Of a DNA stretch of 42,085 nucleotides, positions 22,912 to 31,464 are shown one piece after another; position 1 is the stretch's first letter, and each line of letters begins with the position of its first letter. The notes beneath the pieces are model-generated. The model was not told where the DNA came from and searched no databases. It saw nothing but the letters and a program-made list of their open reading frames with translations. Location: assembly GCA_024401395.1 (NCBI GenBank), contig JAKSLD010000025.1:1-42085 (forward strand). The letters run 5' to 3'. A program made the position numbers and the translations under genes. This DNA comes from Bacteroidales bacterium. GTDB lineage: Bacteria; Bacteroidota; Bacteroidia; Bacteroidales; Marinilabiliaceae.

Positions 22912-22999
22912 ATTATTATTGTTTTTGTATTTTGACGTGATTGCCAAGACCGCCCGCAACAGAATTGGGCATGGCTCCGCGAAATTTTTGAATCTTTTT

Positions 23000-23734
23000 A
23001 TGACAGAAACCCTACAGCGTTCGTCTCGCTACCGTTCGGTAGAGGAGGTGGTGCGCGAAATAAACGGAATGGGCATTGGTGGTCGCATACAGCGCTACCC
23101 AGTGCAGTACGATATCAACGAAATGCTCCAGTATGTCAAGGCGTTTGGCGATTACCATACTGGCAATTTCAAGTTGACGGAAAATAACAAGTTTCTATAT
23201 GTCAATCTCATAAAATGGCTGATGGGCGACAGCTCGTGTCAATGTCTCTCTCCATCATCGCGAGATAGGCTTATCCCTGCCGATCTATCAGCAGGTATCT
23301 ACATCGGAGGCAAAACGGGAACTGGCAAGACTGTTGCCACGCGTATTCTATGTGATTTGGCGCGTATGGTCCAACCGCCATATTTCTTCAACGGCAAATC
23401 CAACACCATCTGTTGGCGCGACTTGCGCGCTGATGAGATTGTGGAGAGTTTCTCTCATGGTAAGTACGACAGCACTCTCAATACTGTGGCATTCCTCTCC
23501 ATTCAGGACCTAGGAAGTGAACCGAACGAGGCAATAGATATGGGCAACCGCCAGAATGTCATCAAGCAGCTCTTGGAGAAACGAGCCGACAATGGCGCAG
23601 CCACCATCATCACGAGCAACTACCCCCTGTGCAGCAATGCAATAGTGCAACTGTACGGCGATCGCATCCAGTCTCGACTCATGAGCTCATGCAACTACTT
23701 CGAGCTTCACGGCGACGATTACCGAAAGAGATAA
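23000..23734 (+). CDS. DnaC-like helicase loader ATPase
   Basis: 244 aa from MTETLQRSSRY; the frame is open further upstream only because it overlaps the previous gene. Walker A is GGKTGTGKT (about residue 107). The Walker B position reads VAFLSIQDLG, where DnaC/IstB proteins normally have two acidic residues (IDDLG), so only one Asp remains. A sensor-like ATIITSNYPL and an Arg-containing DRIQSRLMS follow, which are characteristic of replication loaders. It should load the replicative helicase for the element with the DUF4373 protein. It is the last gene of the module; nothing further of a prophage follows before the chromosomal genes. Confidence 0.82.
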   Translation: MTETLQRSSRYRSVEEVVREINGMGIGGRIQRYPVQYDINEMLQYVKAFGDYHTGNFKLTENNKFLYVNLIKWLMGDSSCQCLSPSSRDRLIPADLSAGIYIGGKTGTGKTVATRILCDLARMVQPPYFFNGKSNTICWRDLRADEIVESFSHGKYDSTLNTVAFLSIQDLGSEPNEAIDMGNRQNVIKQLLEKRADNGAATIITSNYPLCSNAIVQLYGDRIQSRLMSSCNYFELHGDDYRKR

Positions 23735-23775
23735 CAACAGTTTATTCTCCCATAATAGTAAGTCATTTGAAAAAA

Positions 23776-23815
23776 CATCCACGCTCCTCCGTGACGGAAA
23801 GCGTGGATATTTTGT
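23776..23815 (+). terminator. Bidirectional terminator between DnaC-like and beta-helix genes
   Basis: A 9-bp perfect stem ATCCACGCT/AGCGTGGAT with a 14-nt loop containing a smaller CCGT/ACGG pairing, flanked by A6 on the left and ATTTTG on the right. It serves both converging transcripts. Confidence 0.8.
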
Positions 23816-23877
23816 ATTGTATCAAACCTATTTGGATACCCACCTGCATATATTGCATTAATGAGCTTCTCTATTGA

Positions 23878-25773
23878 TTACCATCTTGGTCCGCCACCGC
23901 CAGGACCTCCTTGAGAAGTGTTACCCACTTTTGTAAGGAGGCTGGATACAGTAAAGGAAGTTAATGAAGAACCGCCAGATATAGTTCCATTCAGGACAAA
24001 ATCATAAAATGAAGAAGATACATTTGACACTGAGCCACCAGAATAGATAGAATACGTTCCATTCTTCAGATCAGAGCTACTATACAAAAGTGTCATCTGA
24101 TTATAAGAGCGAGGGAGAGTACAAGACATCAACAGATTGTTGCTAGCATCACATATTGTCAGCACATCGCCCTGAGAACCGCTGCCACCGAACACTACAC
24201 TATTCTGGGAACAAACAGATGAAGTAGGACTAGAAGTAGCACCGCCTATACCCAAAATAGTACCACCTGTTATCTTGAACGTATTCTGGTCACAATCGAA
24301 ACCCTCCTCAGGCTGAGTACTACCGAAAGAAACGACGAGTCCTCCATTAACAGTCAGTGTTCCATTAGAATCGATACCATCATTACCTGTACTTATGCAA
24401 TACACCTTTCCTCCGTTGAAAGTAATACTCTTAGAAGCATTGATACAATCGTCAGAGCCATAGAGAACAATCTCGCCGCCATTAACAACGAGGTCAGACT
24501 TAGACTCCAAAGCCTCAGCGCCCTCTCCGCCAGTAGTCTTTGCCCATAAGAGTCCGCCATCAATTACTACATTCCCCTCTGCCTTTACCCCCTTTGGAGA
24601 AGAATCAAGGCTCCCATATACAAACTGAGCGCCCGTAGTAATGACCTTCAATTCTCCACCAGAGAGACAAAACGTGCTATCACACGAGAGACCCTTACCA
24701 GCCTTGCCAGTCGCTTTAAGACAGACCTTACCACCAGATATAGAGATATGAGAATCAGATTTAAGACAAGAACAAGAAGTAATATCCGAATCAGCATCCT
24801 CATATACAGCATCGCCAGAATTGACAGTCACTATATTACCGCCTGTGACAGAGATATTACCAGCAGCCTTGATAGCCTTTTTACCCTCAGACGAAACCTG
24901 AACCTTGACGAGTCCAGCTGCGATATCAATGACACCGTCAGTATCCATACCATCACCAGAAGGAGACAACTCTAACCGTCCGCCATAGATATAGATACCA
25001 TCATTAGTGTGAATAGCATCAGAAGCAGAATAAGGGACAGACAACTGGACACCTGGGCGAACGAATACATAATCGTCAGAGCAGACAGCATGCTTATAGT
25101 TACCCTTTACCACGAGAGAACCGCTGCCACTAAAGAGAAGTTTACCCTCAGAGAACAATGCAGATTTCTGATCCTCGCCATCAGGAGTATTAGTGTACTT
25201 TGACGCATCCTCAAGATTGTTCTCCGTCCCATCAGCCAATACTATGAAAGCACGCTTAGACGACTGAATATTGATTGCTGCCCCTTTAGACGAAAGAATC
25301 GAGACACCATTAAGAGAGAGAGCAAACTTCTTCTCAGAATAAATCTTCAATCCGCCATCAGATGTAGTACCAGACACAGAATAGCGCACCTTAGATACAG
25401 TAGAATTAACCGTAACATAAGCCCCATCTGCAGTAATAGAGACTCCTTCTATCTCAGAGAAAGTAGCCTTATCGCCATCAAAAACGATATCAACAACATG
25501 AGAAAAAGAAGAATTCTCCAGATAATCCTCATAGTGATCATCCGACTCATCCTTTATTACGATATCCTCACCATCGACGAACGAGTCAAGATCATTGATT
25601 GAGATATCGAAAGAAGAGAAGTCCCCCGATGGGAGATTCACAGGACCAGTAGGTGTTCCGCCAGGCACGCCCCCAAAATCAGAGGGAAACTGGACTTGAA
25701 CAGTGTCGTAATCGTCGCAAGCTACACACGCTATGCACAACAACAATAGAAAATAGATAGACTTAATATTCAT
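23878..25773 (-). CDS. Cthe_2159-type carbohydrate-binding beta-helix lipoprotein
   Basis: About 631 aa from MNIKSIYFLLL, with a lipobox (CIACVAC). Upstream codons lie across the -7 box. After a Pro/Gly-rich linker comes the Cthe_2159 domain (carbohydrate-binding, DUF4353): EGVSITADGAYVTVNSTVSK, LSLNGVSILSSKGAAINIQS and ENNLEDASKY. A long parallel beta-helix follows with regular ISGGKVCLKATG-, IDGGLLWAKTTGGEGAEALE- and FNGGKVYCISTGNDGIDS-type turns. It ends in a Gly/Pro tail (GNTSQGGPGGGGP). The clostridial relative binds cellulose and polygalacturonate and has a pectate-lyase-like fold, so a surface role in binding acidic plant polysaccharide is plausible. It is monocistronic, with its own -7 box and upstream repeats. 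Confidence 0.82.
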   Translation of the reverse strand: MNIKSIYFLLLLCIACVACDDYDTVQVQFPSDFGGVPGGTPTGPVNLPSGDFSSFDISINDLDSFVDGEDIVIKDESDDHYEDYLENSSFSHVVDIVFDGDKATFSEIEGVSITADGAYVTVNSTVSKVRYSVSGTTSDGGLKIYSEKKFALSLNGVSILSSKGAAINIQSSKRAFIVLADGTENNLEDASKYTNTPDGEDQKSALFSEGKLLFSGSGSLVVKGNYKHAVCSDDYVFVRPGVQLSVPYSASDAIHTNDGIYIYGGRLELSPSGDGMDTDGVIDIAAGLVKVQVSSEGKKAIKAAGNISVTGGNIVTVNSGDAVYEDADSDITSCSCLKSDSHISISGGKVCLKATGKAGKGLSCDSTFCLSGGELKVITTGAQFVYGSLDSSPKGVKAEGNVVIDGGLLWAKTTGGEGAEALESKSDLVVNGGEIVLYGSDDCINASKSITFNGGKVYCISTGNDGIDSNGTLTVNGGLVVSFGSTQPEEGFDCDQNTFKITGGTILGIGGATSSPTSSVCSQNSVVFGGSGSQGDVLTICDASNNLLMSCTLPRSYNQMTLLYSSSDLKNGTYSIYSGGSVSNVSSSFYDFVLNGTISGGSSLTSFTVSSLLTKVGNTSQGGPGGGGPRW

Positions 25774-25801
25774 TTTTATATAAGTTTGTGTTTGAATGGT
25801 G

Positions 25802-25809
25802 CAAAGGTA
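25802..25809 (-). promoter_or_regulatory. -7 box (TACCTTTG) of the beta-helix lipoprotein gene
   Basis: A TAnnTTTG match 28 bp upstream of the chosen ATG. No -33 TTTG is visible, and the direct repeats begin 34 bp upstream, as in the other two promoters of this group. Confidence 0.55.
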
Positions 25810-25839
25810 GATTATCCGTAATTGCCTACGTGTAAACAA

Positions 25840-25871
25840 TCAACAAACAAATATGTATTTTCAACGAACAA
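25840..25871 (-). promoter_or_regulatory. Direct repeat TCAACRAACAA, 21-bp period
   Basis: Copies at 25840-25850 and 25861-25871 differ in one base. Core ACAAA at 25843 and ACGAA at 25864. This is the third member of the motif group at 5103-5149 and 14530-14561. Confidence 0.55.
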
Positions 25872-25924
25872 GCGCTGTCTCCCAAACTGCCCCATATTTC
25901 TCAGTCGCTTTAGTCTCTTCGAAC

Positions 25925-25978
25925 AAAAAAACAGCTGATATATACTACTCGTCTATGGATTGTAGCATATATCAGCTG
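25925..25978 (-). terminator. Terminator of the SUMF1-like/TonB receptor operon
   Basis: A perfect 12-bp stem CAGCTGATATAT (25932-25943) and complement (25967-25978), with an internal CTAC/GTAG extension, followed on the minus strand by T7. It lies 36 bp past the receptor stop. Confidence 0.85.
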
Positions 25979-26014
25979 CTATATTGATTTCAGAAAATTC
26001 TCTGGAGGGAAGTC

Positions 26015-28840
26015 CTACATTTCGAAGATTATACCGAAAGAATATCTGCCGCCGACTTTATCTCCGTAGATAAACTCGCGCTTCTTGTCATTGAAGAGAT
26101 TATTGGCATTGAAGAACACCTCTGTTTTTTCGATAGGACGATATCCAATCTTGAGGTTGACGGTAAACTTACCATCAATATTATCAGCACCTCGAGAAGC
26201 GTTATACATCGTCAATGCCTCCTGCTTGCCATAGAAATATGCCGAAGGAGCGACAGTCAATGCCTTGACAGGCTTATATATCAACGACAACGAGCCAAAG
26301 AACGCTGGTGTATATTTATGCTTATGGCCATCGGAGAGAGCCTCATGAGTATACTTAGCGTCGCCGATAGAGAACTGCATATCACCACTCTTAGGGTCTA
26401 TAGACTCCTGCATCTTATAGGCCAGGTTATAATACAACGCAGGATTGAAATGCTCATCACCAGGAGTGCGCAGTCTTTCCATATCAGCTGCCGAACCAGA
26501 GAACCACTTATTCTCGGCTAGCCAAGCATCAGCATCTGAGACCTGGAAAGTCTGAGCTATATACTTTTTATCATGATTGTAAAGGTCGAGCGTCACATTC
26601 ATCAGACCATCATAGCATGCCTCAATCTGTTCGCTTATAGCCATATTCTGCAGATACGAGAAGTATTTATCAATCTTAGTGCTCTGCACAGTACCGTTTA
26701 CCTTTGCTACAAGATGCTGGTTAATAATCCAGTCGACATTCACACTTGCCCCCATCTGCTTCACTTTATAAGGCAGATTCTGGTACTGCACATAAGATAC
26801 AGTATTCACGAAGTCCTTCAAGAAGCCTGTAAACGCATCTCTGAAGCTACCATTAGCCATAGCAGAAGACAGAGACGAGAAGTCGACCCCATTCTTTTTC
26901 TGCTGGTCAATGAAGTTATCCATATTACGGATACCAGTATAGAGATCCGAACCAGAAGTAGTCGTCTGAGAATTAACGCTCATCAACGAACCATAGTCCT
27001 CACTTGTTGTATAGAACCCTTCAAAATCAATACTTAAACCCTTAACCGGTCTTACACGGTAACCTATCTCTATATTATCCGCATGCATCACGTCGGCATC
27101 GTTATTACCGCTGAAAATCATATAATCAGGCTCACCGAGGTCAGAACGTACCCACTCATAATTACTCGAGGAATTTATAAGAATGCCTGAACGGTTAGCG
27201 CGTGAATAGACAGCACGTATCACATTATTCTCATTGATATTATAAGTAGCCGAGAGCAACCACGAAGGGAAAGTCTTGTCGGGAATATTCAGCTTATCGG
27301 CACGAATTCCAGCGATAAGACGCAGAGCGTCAAATGCAGTATAATCGACCTTAAGACTAAACGCCAGCTGCTTCAAGTCACAGTCGTCATTCAAATACGA
27401 ACTATATCTACGCTTTCCGACACCCCATTCCTCGCCGTCAGCCTTATTGAAAGAAGCTGTCTTCTGCGCGTCGTCGCGATAAGCAAAATAGTGGTTATAG
27501 TCGGTATCGCCTATGCGAGAGAACTGATAATTCACGCCTGGACGTATACTCAAGTTATCCATAGGCATGAAGTCATAATCCAAAGTAGTGTTCAACTGCT
27601 GATTTCGCACCTTGAAACCGAAAGTACCAATAGCAAGGTTCTGCGGGCCATCAAAATAGTTGACTTGAAGCATACCCCCGTGAAGGTTAACACGGGCATC
27701 CACATAGCCAGTCTTACTACTCCTCTCATTAAAAGGTACCTGGTCATTCATAAGAGCAGTACCCATAGCATAAGACTGCTGATATCCACCAGTAACGACA
27801 GCCGAGAGCTTACGACCAGAGTCGTTGTAATATAACCCAGCATTGATACCCATATTATTACGGGCTCGGTTTGGCTTTGTGAACATAGCATCAACAGGGG
27901 CTTCAGGCTCTGTCAGTTTGTGAACGGCTCCATTAGTATCAATAAGACGCAGTTTATTGAAATCCTCTATAGAGACATATTTACCACTAGTAAACTCAGA
28001 AGAACGGCCACTCAAATTACCATTACTATCCAAATAGTCAATTCTGCCACCAGGCATAGCTGCAGGGATTACCAGCAATTTGTCGGTAGGACGACCCCTA
28101 TATAGCAGGTTGGCACTTACCGAGAATGCCAATTTATCACTTACTGCTCTGCGGTAGACAAGATTACCAGCATGAGTGCTCATACTACCGATAGAGAACA
28201 ACCCCTCTATCTCACTTGATTCCCGGCTCGCTTTCTGTGTGATGATATTGATAACACCTGTGACAGCATTAGCACCATACAGCGCTCCACTAGCGCCACG
28301 AACCACCTCGATACGTTCCACGTCCTCAATACCTATAGGAAGGCTCTCCCATAATGTAGCGCCATGAATATAGTTGAATACAGGACGGTTGTCGATCATT
28401 ACCAGAGTATTGGTATTTTCAGTGTACATCAGCGAATTACCGTCAGGAATATTATCCAGACCTCGCAGATGGACATCATAACTGCCATTAGTCTTCTCCC
28501 TGACTATAACCCCAGGTATAAGCCTTAGAGCCTCTTCAAATGTAGTACAGCCAAAAGTAAGCATCTCCTCCTTAGTTATGACCGAAGTAGACAGAGGAGA
28601 ACGGAAATTATCCTCCTCTTTCTTAGAGGCAGAAGATACGTTCTTATTCATAATCAGGTTGAACAGCTCATCGACACTGCTCAAGCCAAGAGTCTCCACA
28701 GCCTCCATAAGTTCTTCGAGAGAAAGCTCAGCCAACTCATCTGTCGTCATATTCAATATCTGCTGACGAGTGAGCGGCTGCTGAGCCATAAGGCTTACGG
28801 CTGCAATGATTGTTATAAGGAGTGTTATATATCTTTTCAT
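26015..28840 (-). CDS. TonB-dependent receptor, colicin I/vitamin-type
   Basis: 941 aa with a signal peptide ending at SLMAQ. An N-terminal helical segment (MTTDELAELSLEELMEAVETL) ends in SASKKEED, the TonB-box-like region common to Bacteroidota vitamin/siderophore receptors. The plug has MLTFGCTTFEEALRLIPGVI, VHLRGLDNIPDG, MIDNRPVF and RIEVVRGASGALYGANAVTGVINIIT. The barrel has regular aromatic strands and ends with GGRYSFGIIFEM, with a terminal Met in place of the usual Phe. There is no SusD homologue next to it. It is the second gene of an operon after the SUMF1-like lipoprotein, 18 bp apart. Ligand unknown; a peptide, metal complex or vitamin is possible. Confidence 0.9.
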   Translation of the reverse strand: MKRYITLLITIIAAVSLMAQQPLTRQQILNMTTDELAELSLEELMEAVETLGLSSVDELFNLIMNKNVSSASKKEEDNFRSPLSTSVITKEEMLTFGCTTFEEALRLIPGVIVREKTNGSYDVHLRGLDNIPDGNSLMYTENTNTLVMIDNRPVFNYIHGATLWESLPIGIEDVERIEVVRGASGALYGANAVTGVINIITQKASRESSEIEGLFSIGSMSTHAGNLVYRRAVSDKLAFSVSANLLYRGRPTDKLLVIPAAMPGGRIDYLDSNGNLSGRSSEFTSGKYVSIEDFNKLRLIDTNGAVHKLTEPEAPVDAMFTKPNRARNNMGINAGLYYNDSGRKLSAVVTGGYQQSYAMGTALMNDQVPFNERSSKTGYVDARVNLHGGMLQVNYFDGPQNLAIGTFGFKVRNQQLNTTLDYDFMPMDNLSIRPGVNYQFSRIGDTDYNHYFAYRDDAQKTASFNKADGEEWGVGKRRYSSYLNDDCDLKQLAFSLKVDYTAFDALRLIAGIRADKLNIPDKTFPSWLLSATYNINENNVIRAVYSRANRSGILINSSSNYEWVRSDLGEPDYMIFSGNNDADVMHADNIEIGYRVRPVKGLSIDFEGFYTTSEDYGSLMSVNSQTTTSGSDLYTGIRNMDNFIDQQKKNGVDFSSLSSAMANGSFRDAFTGFLKDFVNTVSYVQYQNLPYKVKQMGASVNVDWIINQHLVAKVNGTVQSTKIDKYFSYLQNMAISEQIEACYDGLMNVTLDLYNHDKKYIAQTFQVSDADAWLAENKWFSGSAADMERLRTPGDEHFNPALYYNLAYKMQESIDPKSGDMQFSIGDAKYTHEALSDGHKHKYTPAFFGSLSLIYKPVKALTVAPSAYFYGKQEALTMYNASRGADNIDGKFTVNLKIGYRPIEKTEVFFNANNLFNDKKREFIYGDKVGGRYSFGIIFEM

Positions 28841-28858
28841 TTTTGTATTCTTAACGGA

Positions 28859-29806
28859 TTATTTTGTCTTATTGACAGCTACACGGAATCCTAAATATTC
28901 ATTACGCGAAGCAGGGTAATCGCTATATACTCGTGCATGAATCACACTACGGCCATCTCCCGTATCGTAGCTACCACCTCTGATTACACGGTCGACACCT
29001 ACGCTTGGACCTGTAGGGTCAATTATCTGATTTTCATCATAGTAGTCATAGAAATCAGATGTCCACTCCCATAGATTACCAGTCATATCATATATACCCA
29101 AGGCATTAGGAGCTTTAGTCTTTACCTCATGCGTAGTCTGATCGCCGTTCATATACCACCAAGCCACTGCATCGATATCATCTGCACCAGAATAGCGGAT
29201 ATACCTATCTTGTTCCCCACCCTGTGCTGCAAATTCCCATTGAGCCTCAGTAGGCAACGTGAATTCATATCCTGCTGGAAGTAGATTTGCACTGTTCAGT
29301 ACTGGCAGAAACTTATTGATAACATCGTAATAGCTTACATTGTATGCCGGATAATTAGCGCCTCTACCTCGTTTATTCGACCATTGACGAGCCCCGGCAT
29401 TAGGAGTCTGACCCACTACGGCTTCCCACAGTTGCTGAGTAACCTCAGTCTCCCCTATGGCGTAGGTTGACATGGTGACTTTTCTTACCGGGCCTTCGTA
29501 CGCTGTAGCTACCACATCATAATTGACGCCTTCAGGGTCTGTCGACTGACAACCCATGAGAAATTCTCCACCTGGCACGCATACCATAGTAAATTCGACA
29601 CCATTGAATGTTAGCTTTGTTGTCGCCTCTATTGGATTACCCCCCTTGCATTGAGTCGGGTCAATAGTGACAATTCGCGAATCATCTTCCTCGCCCCCCC
29701 AGTCATCATGGGAGCAAGAAATCATAGCATAGATAGTAATTGAGAATATTGTCAAAGCAATACGCGCATTAGACAACATTCCACGTCTAATTTTTAAAGT
29801 ACTCAT
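28859..29806 (-). CDS. SUMF1/FGE-like domain lipoprotein, probably non-catalytic
   Basis: 315 aa, with a hydrophobic leader and a Cys near residue 32 (AMISCSHDDW) that looks like a lipobox, although the leader is longer than usual. Residues 65-312 form a formylglycine-generating-enzyme-like domain: FTMVCVPGGEFLMGC, GETEVTQQLWEAV, FTLPTEAQWEFAAQGG, MTGNLWEWTSDFY, RVIRGGSYDTGD and a final EYLGFRVA. The segment after RGGSY, where true FGE carries its two catalytic cysteines, has none, so sulfatase activation is unlikely and a structural or ligand-binding role is more probable. It is first in an operon with the TonB receptor, which suggests a surface partner. Confidence 0.85.
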   Translation of the reverse strand: MSTLKIRRGMLSNARIALTIFSITIYAMISCSHDDWGGEEDDSRIVTIDPTQCKGGNPIEATTKLTFNGVEFTMVCVPGGEFLMGCQSTDPEGVNYDVVATAYEGPVRKVTMSTYAIGETEVTQQLWEAVVGQTPNAGARQWSNKRGRGANYPAYNVSYYDVINKFLPVLNSANLLPAGYEFTLPTEAQWEFAAQGGEQDRYIRYSGADDIDAVAWWYMNGDQTTHEVKTKAPNALGIYDMTGNLWEWTSDFYDYYDENQIIDPTGPSVGVDRVIRGGSYDTGDGRSVIHARVYSDYPASRNEYLGFRVAVNKTK

Positions 29807-29883
29807 TTATCTCCTCTTTAGGATTAGTATGTTAGTATGTTTGTTACAATAAATATTCGCTGTCGTTTTTCTCTATTGCGCGC

Positions 29884-29891
29884 CAAAGGTA
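29884..29891 (-). promoter_or_regulatory. -7 box (TACCTTTG) of the SUMF1-like/TonB receptor operon
   Basis: A TAnnTTTG match about 78 bp upstream of the lipoprotein ATG; no standard -33 box is evident. It lies beside the divergent LemA promoter. Confidence 0.5.
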
Positions 29892-29934
29892 CGAAATATT
29901 TCTTACCTTCGTAGCGCTAAAAAATGTTATACAG

Positions 29935-30504
29935 ATGAAAAAGTTATTCCTTTATCTACTCCTTATCCCATTCCTTACAAGTTGCGGATATAACACTATG
30001 GTTGAGAAACAAGAGGCTGTTGATGCTCAATGGGCTCAGGTTGAGAATGTATATCAGCGCCGTGCTGACCTGATACCTAACCTCGTTGCAACAGTCAAGG
30101 GCTATGCACAGCATGAGTCAGAGACCCTTCAGGCTGTCGTTGAGGCTCGTGCCAAAGTGACACAGACTACAATCGATGCTTCAAACCTCTCTGCAGAGAA
30201 CATAAAGCAATTCCAGCAGGCTCAAGACGGCCTATCTAGTGCACTTTCACGTCTTTTGGTTATCAAGGAGGCTTACCCAGAGTTGAAGGCCAACGAGAAT
30301 TTCAAGGAGCTCCAGTCGCAATTAGAGGGTACGGAAAACCGCATTTCTGTAGAGCGCAAGAAGTTCAACGATGCAGCAAGGGAGTATAACACCTATATCC
30401 GCAAGTTCCCTAACAATCTCATTGCCGGGATGTTCAACTTTGAGTCTAAGCCATACTTCGAGGCCGACAAAGGCGCAGAGAAGGCTCCAACAGTAGAATT
30501 CTGA
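29935..30504 (+). CDS. lemA: LemA family protein
   Basis: 189 aa. A short N-terminal membrane anchor or lipoprotein leader (LFLYLLLIPFLTSCGY) is followed by the LemA fold, four long helices with the family signatures VDAQWAQVENVYQRRADLIPNLVATVKGYA, LSRLLVIKEAYPELKANENF and RRKFND-type (ISVERKKFNDAAREYN). A C-terminal FPNNLIAGMFNF follows. LemA proteins sit at the cytoplasmic membrane and are commonly encoded beside TPM-domain proteins, as here. A TACCTTCG box at 29904-29911 is the likely -7 element. It is the first gene of a three-gene operon. Confidence 0.93.
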   Translation: MKKLFLYLLLIPFLTSCGYNTMVEKQEAVDAQWAQVENVYQRRADLIPNLVATVKGYAQHESETLQAVVEARAKVTQTTIDASNLSAENIKQFQQAQDGLSSALSRLLVIKEAYPELKANENFKELQSQLEGTENRISVERKKFNDAAREYNTYIRKFPNNLIAGMFNFESKPYFEADKGAEKAPTVEF

Positions 30505-30567
30505 CAACCCGAATCACTGTTCTTTGGATTCTGAAGAAGAATACAAGATTATTGAATAGATATAGAG

Positions 30568-31425
30568 ATGAGTTCGATTAAACACTTTACTACTACTATA
30601 TGCCTCTTTTTTGTGGCATTGACGACTTTTGCTCAAAACATACCAGACAAACCCTATCCATTCCGCTTTGTGAATGACTATGCCGGGGTGATGTCCGATT
30701 CCATAATTTCAATGTTGGAATCACAGTTGGTCGACTTACATTTTTCTTCATCCGACCAGATTGCGGTAGTTACCGTCAAATCATTCGATGGAGAGATACC
30801 CGCTCTATACGCACAAGCACTTGGTCAGAAATGGGGTATCGGACAAAAGGGAAAGGATAATGGAGTAGTCATTATCGTAAAACCCAAAACAGAGACAGAA
30901 AAGGGAGAGGCCTTCATCGCAACAGGGTACGGACAAGAGTCTGCACTTACAGATGCTATGTGTACCCGCATCGTGAATGAGGGAATGATTCCATATTTCA
31001 AGAATAACGATTATTGTGGTGGCATACGTGCAGGTGTAGCTTGCGTCATCTCCGTTATAGAGGGAGAAACTATAGAAGATGCCCTAGACGAGGATTATAG
31101 CGTAGGCGAGTCGACGATTGATAATGAAACGATCGATTATGATGATGAAGACGTTACATGGTGGGAAATAGTTCTAGTACTTGCATTGATACTCATCTTT
31201 ATATATATACCTTGCTGGTGCTTGGGGCTGATATTCCAATTCTTCAAGGCTCTTTTTAGCTGGGATTGGTCGGAATTCAAATCGTTCTGGAGTATTCTAG
31301 GCTTCGGATTACCTGTGTTATTCTTGTTTTTAAGTGGTTCAGGAAGCGGGTCTGGAGGCAGTTCCGGTGGCTACAGCTCTGGCGGTGGTTCCTTTGGCGG
31401 CGGCGGTGGTGGCGGCTCTTGGTAG
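30568..31425 (+). CDS. TPM-domain membrane protein (YgcG-like), copy 1
   Basis: 285 aa. A signal peptide ends at TTFAQ. The TPM domain (about residues 30-170) has FVNDYAGVMSD, QIAVVTVKSFDG, GQKWGIGQKGKDNGVVIIV, IATGYGQESALTD and FKNNDYCGGI. An acidic stretch, two hydrophobic segments (about 205-230 and 245-262) and a Gly/Ser-rich C-terminus ending GGGGGGSW follow. That is the usual layout of YgcG-family proteins, in which the TPM domain lies outside the cytoplasm and the tail is of unknown use. The family is linked to phosphatase activity in plants and to photosystem repair, but in bacteria the role is unclear. Co-transcribed with LemA (63-bp gap) and copy 2. Confidence 0.92.
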   Translation: MSSIKHFTTTICLFFVALTTFAQNIPDKPYPFRFVNDYAGVMSDSIISMLESQLVDLHFSSSDQIAVVTVKSFDGEIPALYAQALGQKWGIGQKGKDNGVVIIVKPKTETEKGEAFIATGYGQESALTDAMCTRIVNEGMIPYFKNNDYCGGIRAGVACVISVIEGETIEDALDEDYSVGESTIDNETIDYDDEDVTWWEIVLVLALILIFIYIPCWCLGLIFQFFKALFSWDWSEFKSFWSILGFGLPVLFLFLSGSGSGSGGSSGGYSSGGGSFGGGGGGGSW

Positions 31426-31464
31426 CAGCTTGCCAACAATTAAATTAACACTATTTCTTCGAAA

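Noticed and set aside
22688-22999. N-terminal extension of the DnaC-like protein
   Set aside because: It would overlap the DUF4373 gene by more than 200 bp in another frame; the ATG at 23000 gives a normal family length.
26573-27037. 154-codon plus-strand open frame
   Set aside because: It lies fully antisense to the TonB receptor, whose motifs are intact on the other strand.
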